Positions 45,636 to 57,611 of a DNA stretch of 64,000 bases are shown piece after piece (the first letter of the stretch is position 1; each line of letters starts with the position of its first letter). The notes under the pieces were generated by a model. The model did no database searches and was not told the origin of the DNA. It saw only the letters and a program-made list of their open reading frames with translations. Where the stretch lies: the NCBI GenBank assembly GCA_019454045.1, contig SKCR01033667.1, positions 1-64,000 on the forward strand, given 5' to 3'. The stretch comes from Zanthoxylum bungeanum. Taxonomy: Eukaryota; Streptophyta; Magnoliopsida; Sapindales; Rutaceae. Made by a program: the position numbers and the translations under genes.

Positions 45636-48600
45636 TGTAACATCCCAAATTTTCGGGACAGTTCTGGAAGGTTCCCGGACTGAAGTCATAGTCTCGGAAT
45701 ATGATGATAATAAAGAATAAGATTTCAAACGATGATATATGGGTTGGAATAATATAAAGTGAAGATTTGTCGCGTTAGAAGACGCGTCGTCTCAAAAATC
45801 AGTTGCACAATTTTTATTATACACGTAAAGTTTGCGGTTTCGGTCAAAAAAATAGTAAACGAACTCCGATTGAGTTGATTCTTGAACCATCGGACTCAAT
45901 TTTCCGAGACGAACAACTTTCATGTTGAACACTTTTCGAAAATCATGCCGGAAGGGCTTCCAAATTGCGTATTTCCGAAAAAACCCTTCTAAGTGGGGGC
46001 ATTTTGGTAATTTTTGGAGGGGGTGATATTTTGTATTACTATATTTTCATTTCAAAAAAAAAAGAAAAACAAAAAAACGAAAGAAAGAAGAAGGTAGAGA
46101 GGAGACACGTGAAGAGAGAGAGAGAGAGAGAAGTAGTCACCGGTGGCCCTCCAGCCAGCATCACGCCGGCGGACCACCGGCCCCCTAAGTATCCGGCCAC
46201 GGCGCACCTGCTGGTGGCTGGGGTCGTTGCTTGGATCGCCGAAAACGGCACAGGAAGGGGAAAAACAATCACGAAATGGGTTTGACGGTTTCGGCTCGTC
46301 GCTTCATTTCACGGCCCGAACCACCCGTCGAATCAAAGCCCTCGACAAGTTCTACGAGATGGTGGTGATGGTTTTTCTGATTCGTGCCCAGAATCACGCG
46401 AAATGAGGAAGAAAGCCATGCGTGAACAATAACTTCGATGTGAACAGTAGCTCCGATCAGAATTCCGTCGATTCTAGCGCGTTCATGGGATTGTTTGGAG
46501 TCCGTATATGGCCTCGAAATCTTGATCAGACAAGGATTATGAGTGTCCGTATACACTTCCTATTTTATAGTTATACCTATACTTATAAAATTTCTTTATT
46601 ATCAAAATTCAAACAGAACGCGTCACAAGTATTCATCGCATATATATATATATATATATATATGCAAGTAAGATGCTAGCAAGCCTAAAATTGAAAATAC
46701 AAGAATGATAAAGTATATGTGCATACATGAAATGTGAACAAATACATATGAGTATAATATAATGATACCAGAGATTTGGGGTTGTAGAAACTATACCCTA
46801 GGGAATGAGATTAAATTTAAAGAATGATAAATTATAAGGAAGTAAGCATATAAGTACAAAAAGCGGGTAAGTATGTATATAGTATGTATGTATTTTGTGT
46901 ACAAGTATCTTGATGCATGTTTAAATGAACATAGTGTATATGTGTATATGAATATATGTGAATGAAATGTTTGAGCACAAGCTGATATTTGGGAAATGGT
47001 TAAATAAGTTTAAGAACTGAGAATTTGAAGTCTAAATATGTGTGAAAATTGATATAGCAGTAAAGCTTCGACTGTGTGTGTGTAAGCATAAATATGGAAT
47101 CGGTAAGTTAGTATGAGAAGTATCTGCACATGTATCATTTTATGGTATGAATGTATGTGGATTGAGCTTGTATAGTATTGTTAGGTATAAGTGTGTATAG
47201 AACATGTTATGGAGTTATTGAGTTAGTATGAGAAATGTGATGAGATATGTTTTATAGTAGGTAAGCCTATCAGTTTGCGTAATAATATATAATAGTATGT
47301 ATATAAGTGCATATCAGGTTACATATGGTTATAGAGTTGTAATAGTTTATAATGTAAGTGAACATGTATGATATATGTAAAGTATATTGAAGATAATACA
47401 AACATATAGCGTATAAGGTAATTAAAGATGAAAGCATGTAAAGAACAATATTTATATGTTATTAATTTATATATATGCACGAACATGTGCATGTAATTAT
47501 AAGACAACCTAAAGATAAGTATATAAAAAAAAAAAGACGTGGCAAGGGTAAGTGGAAGCATAAGAAATGTATATGCATATTTGTGTGTTATGATTTTCAG
47601 AAGTTGAGTTAAAGTTAAGAATGTTTTTGAAATTCAAAGTGTTTTAAAGAAAAGCTTCAGTTGCTTTTGAAAGAAATGTATTTCAGAAAATATTTCTTAC
47701 AGTTTTGAGAAACAAAGCATGAGTTTTATATTTTCGGGGCATGAGGGAAAAACTCACCCCAGTATGTAACTTGAGACAATATGGAATTGACAAACAGAGA
47801 CATGTGCACATGAAGAGGACTAGGGGGACAGCGATACGTAACGCCTCTAGATCCTAGCTTCAGAGCCAGGATGACGACATAAGTTCGTGTACCTATACTC
47901 TATTTCAGAGTTTGGGTGGTAGCATAGATCCGCACCCCCAGTTCTAGTTTGTGGCTACGCACAGTTGATTCGTTTTCCTGGGCGTAGGGCACCACCAGTT
48001 TCAGAGACCCGGTTGAGTATTCCCGGACACGTCCAGTTGAGTCGTTTCCTGGGCGTAGATGTACATTCATGGGGACGACGATACGTAACGCCCCTGGACA
48101 CCGGATTTTCACTGAGGTACACGATGCCCGTATTATGATTTGAGTTTATTAATTTTCAGACAAGTTTTGTAAAAAGTTGAGAAGGAGTTTTTCCATAAAG
48201 AAAAAGAAAAGTAAAGTTTTCAACAAAGTATTTTCAGAAAGGAGTTTTCAGAAAAGAATTTTCAGAAAGTTTTCAAAAAGCATTTTTTAAAAACATAGCA
48301 TGTTAAAGTAGAGTATAGTTTACAAGTCATGCATATAAATCATATATTCTAGTAATCATCTGAGATGCATATAGTTGATGTTAATGCATTATAGCATGAT
48401 TACATTTAGATGCGTATATATATGATTAATGATTGTATGTGTCGAATGATTACACAGAAGGAACATTTTGTAAAACACTAGTGCATGATAATATGACTAC
48501 ATATATATGTATGCATGGTTGATAATAGTGTGTTAAATGTTGATAGAAAGTGTATTATATTATACCGATTTGATGATATTTCAGGAAAGTGAAAGCAAGA

Positions 48601-49432
48601 AAGTTTAATTAATTGCCTGATCTAGATTAGCATCGAGTGTACAAGAAGGAAAACTGATATTAAAGTAGCGCAGTGAAAGCATGATTGGGTTTTGACAGGG
48701 TTGACAGTGATATAGAAACTTGATGTGTGTATATATATATTAAGATGTTTAAAACTATAAACGATAAACATAATTTAAAGTATGTGAGTGATCAGATAAA
48801 AGGATCAGTAACAAATAATATGTTTGTAAATGGATAAGAACTAGATAGTTAGCTCAGACCTAATACATAATTACATGGTCACATAGACAACTCAGGTTAA
48901 CACAGAAACGAAATTCAGACTTTGTGTGTGTTTGACGCTCAAGGTATGAGCATGGTTACTTACTGAGTCTTATGACTCACACCACAAAAGTTTGTTAGTT
49001 TTGCAGGTCAGTAGCAGTCATACTGAGCCAACAGGATTTCAGTGAAGACTTTGAAGACAGTGGATCACCCTAATTGTAGTCAAGAGAGTCATTGAGTCAT
49101 GGGTCGAGTTATGGGTCCTCACGACCCATTGCATTGTGTTTGCATTTGTATTACATATGTAAAGAGTTATGTAATAGTATAGTATTATTTTGAGTTCTGG
49201 CCGGAGGCTAAGTGATTTATATTTTGTTCATTGAGTTTTGGCCTGAGGCCAAGAAGATGATTGCATATATCTTGAGTTTGCATAAGCAGGTTGTCTCAGG
49301 GTGCTGGCTATAAGCCAGGTTGCATGATGTTTTGTATACATCATGTCGAAATTTTTTCAGAATCAGAGGCTTATGGAGGCAGAATTAGCCTGTCTCATGC
49401 CGGTAACATGCTGGCTTAGGCAAAATATTACA
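45636..49432 (+). repeat. 5' LTR of the Tekay-like element
   Basis: A 3797-bp LTR. It keeps a block of about 290 bp (near 45885-46175, including a (GA)n run at 46115-46131) that the 3' LTR lacks. It holds the inverted segment 46563-46641 and two GATACGTAACGCC motifs. Open frames inside (45965-46285 and its antisense partners) lie in GC-rich LTR sequence and are not genes. Confidence 0.9.
46640..46663. repeat. (AT)n microsatellite in the LTR
   Basis: About 12 AT units directly next to the inverted segment. The 3' LTR has a shorter AT run in the corresponding place (about 50753-50767). Confidence 0.85.
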
Positions 49433-50020
49433 AAGTTGGTATCAGAGCATGGTTTAAGAGTCAGAGTCAGTAACATGGTCTAAAAGTCAGTGACTGTAAC
49501 TGTGAGGATCCGACTGTCAGAGATTGTCTTCAGTTTTGTAAGAACCACGTAGGTCTTTCTATGTACTTTCTATGATTGTTTGATACAATATTATTTCTTT
49601 GTTTCGTGCTTTGCTTGCTTGAATATGAGTCCAAGGGTGACTCAATTGATGTGCATAGATTAGCTATCTCCCTATGGGAGGAGATTAATTTAAGTTAGTA
49701 CTTTTATGGTCTTTTTAAATCAGAGAATTCGCAAAAATTAGATAGTATCAGTATAGGCCCCTTGTGAGGCCAGATGACTCAAGATGAGAACCAGATCAAT
49801 ATAGTTAGAGATGAGGACCATATCAGTATAGTCAGTTTAAAGCCGTATATGATCTGTTAAGGATCCTAGCTTATAGATAGTGGTTAGTTCATAGTTGAGA
49901 CAAAGAAGTTATATCAGTGGAGTTTAGAGTAAGATAGTTTCCACACATACGACCAAGTTCGAATCAGCAGTTTTAAGGGTGGAGAAATTTCGAGGATGAA
50001 ATTTTATAAGGAGGGGTGAA
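49433..50020 (+). other. Residual interior of the Tekay-like element
   Basis: 588 bp between the two LTRs with no open frame of note. Only the two ends that reverse transcription requires, the primer site and the polypurine tract, are recognisable. Confidence 0.85.
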
Positions 50021-53000
50021 TGTAACATCACAGATTTTCGGGACAGTTCTAGAAGGTTCCCGGACTGAAGTCATAGTCTCAGAACAGGATGATAATAATG
50101 AATAAGAGTTCAAGCGATGATATATGGGTCTGAATAATATAAAGTGAAGATTTGTCGCGTTAGAAGACGCATCGTCTCAAAAATCAGTTACATAATTTTT
50201 ATTATATGCGTAAAGTTTATGGTTTCGGTCATAAAAGTAGTAAATGAACTCTGATTGAGTTGATTCTTGAACAACCAGCCCCCGAAGTATCCGGCCACGG
50301 CGCACCTACTGGTGGCCGGCACCGTCACTTGGATCGCTGGAAACGGCGCAGGAAGAGGAAAACAATTGCGAAATGGGTTTGACGATTTTGGCTCGTCGCT
50401 TCGTTTCACGGCCCGAGCCACCTGCCGAATCGAAGCCCTCGACGAGTACTACGAGATAGTGGTGACGGTTTTTCCGATTCGTGCCCGGAATCATGCAAAA
50501 TGAGGAAGAAAGCCACGTGTGAATAGTAACTTCGATGTGAACAGTAGCTCCGATCGGAATTTCGTCGATTCCAGCGCGTTCGTGGGATCGTTTGGAGTCC
50601 ATATATGGCCTCGAAATCTTGATCGGACCACGATTATGAGTGTCCGCCATGCCAGGTAATTAATCTATGCGACGAATACTTGTGACGCGTTCTGTTTGAA
50701 TTTAGATAACAAAGAAATTTTATAAGTATATGTATAACTATAAAACATGACATATATATATATATATGCAAGTAAGATGCTAGCAAGCCTAATATTGAAA
50801 GTATAAGAATGATAAAGTATATGTGTATACATGAAATGTGAACAAATACATATGAGTATAATACAATGATACCTGAGATTGGGGGTTGTAGAAACTATAC
50901 CCTAGGGAATGAGATTAAATTTAAAGAATGATAAATTATAAGGAAGTAAGCATATAAGTACAAAAAGCGGGTAAGTATGCACGGAGAAATAAGTAAGCAT
51001 GTATATAGTATGTATGTATTTTGTGTATAAGTATCTTGATGCATGTTTAAATGAACATAGAGTATATGTGTATATGAATATATGTGAATGAAATGTTTGA
51101 GCACAAGTTGATATTAGGGAAATGGTTAAATAAGTTTAAGAACTGAGAATTTGAAGTCTAAATATGTGTGAAAATTGATATAGCAGTAAAGCTTCATCTG
51201 TGTGTGTGTAAGCATAAATATGGAATCGGTAAGTTAGTATGAGAAGTATCTGCACATGTATCCTTTTGTGGTATGAATGTATGTGGATTGAGCTTACATA
51301 GTATTGATAGGTATAAGTGTGTATAGAACATGTTATAGAGTTATTGAGTTGGTATGAGAAATGTGCTGAGGTATGTTTTATAGTAGTTAAGCCTATCAGT
51401 TTGCGTAATAATATATAATAGTATGTATATAAGTGCATATCAGGTTACATATGGTTATAGAGTTGTAATAGTTTATAATGTAAGTGAACATGTATTATAT
51501 ATGTAAAGTATATTGAAGATAGTACAAACATATAGCGTATAAGGTAATTAAAGATGAAAGCATGTAAAGAACAACATTTATATGTCATTAATTTATAGAT
51601 ATGCACGAACATGTGCATGTGATTATAGGACAACCTAAAGATAAGTATATAAAAAAAAGACGTGGCAAGGGTAAGTGGAAGCATAAGAAATGTATATGCA
51701 TATTTGTGTGTTATGATTTTCTGAAGTTGAGTTAAAGTTAAGAATGTTTTTGAAATTCGAAGTGTTTTAAAGGAAAGCTTCAGATGCTTTTGAAAGAAAT
51801 GTATTTCAGAAATTGTTTCTTACAGTTTTGAGATACAAAGCATGAGTTTTATATTTTCGGGGCATGAGGGAAAAACTCACCCCAGTATGTAACTTGAGAT
51901 AGTATGGAATTGACGGACAGAGATATGTGCACATGTAGATGACTAGAGGGATGGCGATACGTAACGCCCCTAGATTCTAGTTTTATAGCCAGGATGACGA
52001 CATAGATTCGTGTACCTGGACTCTAGTTCAGAGCTTGGGTGGTAGCATAGATCCGCACCCTCAGTTCTAGTTTGTGGCTACGCACAGTTGAGTTATTTTC
52101 CTGGGCGTAGGGCGCCACCAGTTTCAAAGACCCAATTGAATATTCCCGGACACGTCCAGTTGAGTAGTTTCCTGAACGTAGAGGTGTTTTCAGGGGGACG
52201 TTGATACGTAACGCCCCTGGACACCAAATTTTCACTGAGATACACGATGCCCATATTATGATTTGCGTTTATTAATTTTCAGACAAGTTTTGTAAAAATT
52301 TGAGAAAGAGTTTTTCCAGAAAGAAAAAGAAAAGAAAAGTTTTCAAAAATCATTTTCTAAAAGCATAGCATATTAAAGTAGAGTATAGTTTACAAGTCAT
52401 GCATATAAATCATGTAGTCTAATAATCATCTGAGATGCATATAGTTGGTGTTAATGCATTATATCATGATTACATTTAGATGCGTATATATATGATTAAT
52501 GATTGTATGTGTCGAATGATTACACAGAAGGAACATTTTGTAAAACACTAGTGCATGATAATATGACTTCATATACATGTATGCATGGTTGATGATAGTG
52601 TGTTAAATGTTGATAGAAAGAGTATTGTATTGTATTGATTTGATGATATTTCAGGAAAGTGAAAGCAAGAAAGTTTAATTAATTGCCTGATCTAGATTAG
52701 CATCGAGTGTACATGAAGGAAAAATGATATTAAAGTAGCGCAATGAAAGCATGATTAGGTTTTGACATGGTTGACAGTGATATAGAAACTTGATGTGTGT
52801 ATATATATATATTAAGATGTTTAAAACTATAAACGATAAACATAATTTAAAGTATGTGAATGATCATATAAAAGGATCAGTAACAAGTAACATGTTTGTA
52901 AATTGATAAGAACTAGATAGTTAGCTCAGACGTAATACATAATTGCATGGTCACATAGACAACTCAGGTTAACACAGAAACATAATTCAGACTTTGTGTG

Positions 53001-53504
53001 TGTTTGACGCTCAAGGTATGAACATGGTTACTTACTTAGTCTTATGACTCACACCACAACAGTTTGTTAGTTTTTCAGGTCAGTAGCAGTCATACTGAGC
53101 CAACAGGATTTCAGTGAAGACTTTGAAGACAGTGGATCACCCCAATTGCAGTCAAGAGAGTCATTGAGTCATGGGTCGAGTTATGGGTCCTCACGACCCC
53201 TTGTATTGTGTTTGCATTTGTATTACATATGTAAAGAGTTATGTAATAGTATAGTATTATTTTGAGTTCTGGCCGGAGGCTAAGTGATTTATATTTTGTT
53301 CATTGAGTTTTGGCCTGAGGCCAAGATGATGATTACATATATCTTGAGTTTGCATAAGCAGGTTGTCTCAGGGTGCTGGCTATAAGCCAGATTGCATGAT
53401 GTTCTGCATACATCATACCGAAATTTCATCAGAATTAGAGGCTTATGGAGGCATGATTAGCCTGTCTCCTACCGGTAACATCCTAGCTTATGCGGGATGT
53501 TACA
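50021..53504 (+). repeat. 3' LTR of the Tekay-like element
   Basis: A 3484-bp LTR ending GCGGGATGTTACA. It differs from the 5' LTR by the missing block of about 290 bp near its start and by the opposite orientation of the segment at 50666-50745. Confidence 0.9.
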
Positions 53505-54046
53505 ATGTAAGCGCATTATAAATTCCAATGGTACATGGAATTGTATCTCGAATGCAAACCACACTAACGTCCATTCAGAATCAGCTATGGAATTTACGTC
53601 CGGGTTTCCATCCGATATATTAATGGAAAACATAATGAACTTATAAAGTTCATGTGTATTAAATTTTTGAATTTCTAATTTTAAACAATTAAACCAATTA
53701 ATCTTTTTAAAATTTTTCCATGCTTATCATGTTCCAATTTAACTCTTAAATGTCATAAAATCATATTTTATGATTAGAATATTCATGCATCTAAAACACG
53801 TAATGACATGTGAAAATATAAGAGTAGGAACCCTAAGCTATATGACATGTTATTCAAATATTTTGAAATAAACATACATATATCAAACGGGAGTCGCGAT
53901 GCTGCGTAGCGTGTCACGACGCTGTGCAGTGGAAAAATGAGATAGAAAACAAATTCCAATTCGCGTTGTGACGTAACCTTTTGAGCGTTGCGACGCTCAA
54001 ACAATACGCATGCGCGTCGCGACGTTGAGCTAAAGACGTCGCGACG
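53505..54046 (-). mobile_element. Old LTR-like flank with the shared 96-bp block
   Basis: Resumes the sequence interrupted at 45635. It contains, on the minus strand at 53618-53523, a 96-bp block matching the Tat/Ogre-like LTR. It ends with a GC-rich cluster of GTCGCGACG-type palindromes (53888-54046), cut by an Athila-type LTR start. No gene is seen. Confidence 0.4.
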
Positions 54047-54489
54047 TGATGAAAACTAAAAAGTGCACATTTATTAAAAGAAAAATCAATCACTTTACAC
54101 TTATAGTTTCATTAATCCCCTTAATTTAGCATATTAACTAAATTTATGTTTTATATATTTTTATTATGATTTTTATTTTTTATATAGGTGAAATAATACT
54201 TTGGATGTATATATAGAAAAATGAACTTGATATTTGAATTTTGGAGGCCATAAATTTAATAGGGCGTTCAACAGTGTACAACTTTGAAAATCCAACCTTA
54301 TGCAATGTTCATATTTTGGCCATATTTTTTTACTGCGATATCGAATTGAAGTGATTCTAGTTCCAGATGAAAGAAGACTCAAAGATCTACAACTTTACTG
54401 TGGACAAGATTTTCTAATTCTAAGGTTTTCAAGACCGAAATTGATAAAGAAGCCAAAATATGTTATATGTAAAAGTCATTATCAAATCA
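54047..54489 (+). mobile_element. Athila-type LTR fragment
   Basis: Starts TGATGAAAACTAAAAAGTGC and follows the Athila-type LTRs at 41873 and 56429 (TTTCATTAATCCCCTTAATT, GAAATAATACTTTGGATG, AAAGAAGACTCAAAGATCTA) up to the AAT microsatellite. The 3' half and primer site are missing. Confidence 0.65.
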
Positions 54490-54490
54490 A

Positions 54491-54524
<34 letters not shown>

Positions 54525-54527
54525 TAA

Positions 54528-54586
<59 letters not shown>

Positions 54587-54611
54587 TAATAATAATAATA
54601 ATAATAATAAA
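54490..54611. repeat. (AAT)n microsatellite, about 120 bp
   Basis: Long, slightly interrupted AAT array at the break point of the Athila-type LTR. The copy at 56429 has a short AAT stretch at the same place (56873-56881), so the array probably expanded from it. Confidence 0.9.
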
Positions 54612-56419
54612 AGGATGATTGGATGATTGGATTTGAGGATGTTTGGATATTAGAAGTGTGTTATAATGATAAATTAGATGTTATAATTGCTCGTGGATGT
54701 GTTGTAGATGTAGTTTTTGATTGGGATTGTGTGGGATTGGATCCTGGGGGCTGGTCACAGTGAAGCAGATTTTGCCCTTGGAAAACGACGGCGCGTCGTG
54801 ACGGGCAGCTTGCGTCGCGATGTCGGTGAGGCAGAGAAGTATAAGAACCCAGTGTTAGTGCGTTGTGATGCGACGATCGAAAATCACAATTTTCCTTAGG
54901 AAATGCGACGCGAAGACCCGAATTTTTCTAAATTAATTTTAAGACATCCCAGCTCTACCCTAACTTATTAGAAACCACCCTTAAGGTCTCGTATCAGTTT
55001 GCATACATACGTCACGTACGTGAATTAAAAATTTTAACCTAGTTTCGAAACTCAACTCGTAATTTGTAATCTAACCAAATTACCATTTACAGACCATTGT
55101 AGGAGTTGCAATCCCCTTCGACGAAGCGGAATAGCTCCAGCCAGATTCCTAAAACAGTGAGTGGACCTATTTTCTCAATTAATTTTATTCAACAGTTTTT
55201 CATATCAGACTTACTTTACTACTTTAGGGCGTTGGCCATTTCATTATCAGTTATGTTTTACTTAGCATATTTGAGAAATGATTTAAAGTACATTTGAGAA
55301 AGAAATATTTTTTTCAGTACATTTTTTATGTTTTTCGGGGCATGAGGGAAAAACTCACCCCAGTATGTAACTTGAGACGGCTTGGAATTGACAGACAAAG
55401 ACATGTGCACATGTATAGGACTATGGGGACAGCGATACGTAACGCCCCTAGATCTCAGTTTCAGAGCCAGGATGGAGGCATATGTTCGTGTACCTAGACT
55501 CTAGTTCAAAGCTTGGGTGGTAGCATGGCCCCCCAGTTCTAGTTTTTGGCTTGGGGGACGACGATACATAACGCCTCAAGACCACCAGTTTCAGAGACAG
55601 TAGTGGCATACTTTGGGAGACGACGATACGTAACGCCCCAAGACCACCAGTTTCAAGGACAGTAGTGGCATGCTTTGGGGGACGATGATAGGTAACGCCC
55701 CAAAGTCATGGATTTGCACTGCTGGCTACAGTTAGGCGCATGGGGGGACGGTGATACGTAACACCCTCGTGCGTCAAGTTTTTCATACATAGATACAGAT
55801 TTCAGAAAAAAGTTTTCAGTTTTCAATTACAGTTTTTAGAAAGAGCTTTTAGAAAAGAAAGTTTCCAGAAACAACACTTTTATAAGATATTTTTAGAAAG
55901 AAGCTCAGAGTTTTAAATCAGAAATCAGTTTTCTTATAAGACTATTTCATGAGTTTTCAGTTTTAGAACCAAATTTTTTTATAATATTTTTTCATTTCTA
56001 GTCCACTCACTTAGATTGAATAGCGATCTAATCCCCACTCCTAGTTTTCTATAGTTGCAGGTTTTCTTAGAGGACGAGCTCGGGAGGACGGATTCTGATA
56101 CAGTCACTAGGTATGGAGTCCACCAGTACGAGTCAGAGATTGAGTGAAATTCCAATCATAGTCAAGTCTGAGTCATAGTCATGTATGAGTCTTGTATCAG
56201 TTTTTTGTTGTGAAATAATTGTATAAACAAGTTGATACCAATTACAATAGTTAATATTGAGTCTGTTTTTTGTATTTTCGAGTTGGGCTACGGTCCCATA
56301 CAAAGTATAGTCAAATAAAGAAAGTGTACAATATTTATTATGGGTAGTTAGTCAGAGGCTGATGGGGTTAGTACTGCTATCCCCTACCAGTAACATCCCC
56401 TGCATTGGGGGATGTTACA
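54612..56419 (+). mobile_element. Diverged Tekay-like LTR, 5' boundary uncertain
   Basis: The right end GGGGGATGTTACA and the middle part (GGGGCATGAGGGAAAAACTC, ACCCCAGTATGTAACTTGAG, GGTGGTAGCATGG) match the Tekay-like LTRs at 45636 and 50021, with clear divergence. An array of GATACGTAACGCCCC motifs lies at 55425-55765. The left part (54780-54915) has GTCGCGA-type motifs. A TGTAACATC start was not found. Confidence 0.55.
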
Positions 56420-57150
56420 TTGGGGGTGTGATGAACACTAAAAAGTGCGCATTTATTAAAAGAAAAATCAATCATTTTACATTTGTAGTTTCATTAATCC
56501 CCTTAGTTTAGCATATTAATTAAATTTATATTTTATATATTTTTATTGTGATTTTTATCTTTTATGTAGGTGAAATAATACTTTGGATGTATATATAGAA
56601 AAATGGACTTGACATTTGGATTTTGGAGGCCATAAATTTAATAGGGCTAACAGTGTACAACTTCGAAAATTTCAGCCTTGTACAATATTCGTATTTTGGC
56701 CATAACTTTTTACTCCAATATCGGATTGAAGTGATTCTAGTTCCAGATGAAAGAAAACTCAAAGATCTACAACTTCACTGTTGGAAAAGATTTTCTAATT
56801 CTGAAATTTTCAAGATCGAAATTGACAAAAAAGCCAAAGTGTGTTATATGTAAAGTTATTGTCAAATAAAAAAATAATAATATAATCCACCGAACCACCA
56901 AAAATGCCATGTTTGGTGCCATGTTTGGTGGGAAAATGACATTTACTTTGCAAGCACCTATATTTATAGAGGTGTTCGGCACTCCAGTTTCTTCAGCTTT
57001 TTTCATACGATTCTCTCTGTAATTTTATGATGGGATCCAACTCTAGTGTTTTATTTGCAAGTTTTTTCTTGTAATTTATTTTCTTAGTAATAAAATTATA
57101 CGTGTTTTTTAAATTATGAGTAGCTAATTTCTTTTTTAGTAATAAAACAG
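56420..57150 (+). mobile_element. Athila-type 3' LTR, truncated, with polypurine tract
   Basis: TTGGGGGTG (56420-56428) is the polypurine tract, and TGATGAACACTAAAAAGTGC starts the LTR at 56429. It has a TATA region with a partial palindrome near 56954-56978. Homology stops near 57130, before the GCGTGTCA end, where a gypsy gag fragment begins. With 54047 it may be one element interrupted by the Tekay-like LTR. Confidence 0.65.
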
Positions 57151-57611
57151 CTGCCAGCTCAGTTTAAAATGCCCGACATGGCCAAGTTTAATGGGAATGG
57201 AGACCCGAGAGTCCATCTGCAGCAATATGTCTCAGTCATGAGTTCAGTGGGCCTATCACAGCGCCAAGTCCAAAAGATGTTTGGGATGTCACTCGAGGGG
57301 GCACCTGTGGTTTAGTATCATAGCCTTGAGAATAAGGTTAAGGAAGATTGGAGGGAACTAGCTGATGCTTTTCTGAAGCAGTATGTTACAGACTTAGAAA
57401 TTGACTTGTCACTCCGAGATTTGGAGAACACTAAGCAGAAGCCGGAAGAGAGCTTCAAGGAGTATATAGACCGCTGGAGAGGTCAACTGTTAAAGATGCA
57501 AACTCGACCCTCGGAGAAGGATCAGATCAAGATGATTATCAAGAGTACTAAGCCCTCAATTTATGGTAAGCTAAGGAGAATGACTTCGATGATTGCAGAT
57601 TTTCGACAGTT
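57151..57611 (+). pseudogene. Ty3/gypsy gag fragment (Tat/Ogre-like)
   Basis: Reads FKMPDMAKFNGNGDPRVHLQ, YVSVMSSVGLSQRQVQKMFG, MSLEGAPVV, stop, YHSLENKVKEDWRELADAFL, then KPEESFKEYIDRWRGQLLKM. This is the conserved capsid region of plant gypsy gag; the FKMPD..FNG.GDPR start recalls Tat/Ogre. The in-frame TAG at 57313 sits where a Trp codon is expected. The frame ends at the junction with copia RT at 57609. Confidence 0.75.

Larger units (their letters stand above)
45636..53504 (+). mobile_element. Tekay/Del-like element: giant LTRs, 588-bp interior (TSD ATGTA)
   Basis: 5' LTR 45636-49432 (3797 bp) and 3' LTR 50021-53504 (3484 bp), both starting TGTAACATC and ending in TTACA, with a perfect ATGTA duplication (45631-45635 and 53505-53509). 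The interior has a tRNA-Met primer site TTGGTATCAGAGC just after the 5' LTR. At its end it has the phrase AATTTCGAGGATGAAATT plus a GGAGGGGTGAA polypurine tract, typical of Del/Tekay pol ends. Gag-pol is otherwise deleted. LTRs make up about 92% of the element. Confidence 0.92.

Noticed and set aside
45965..46406. Open frames in the GC-rich LTR part as a gene
   Set aside because: They lie inside a Tekay-like LTR, overlap on both strands, and the region is deleted in the partner LTR.
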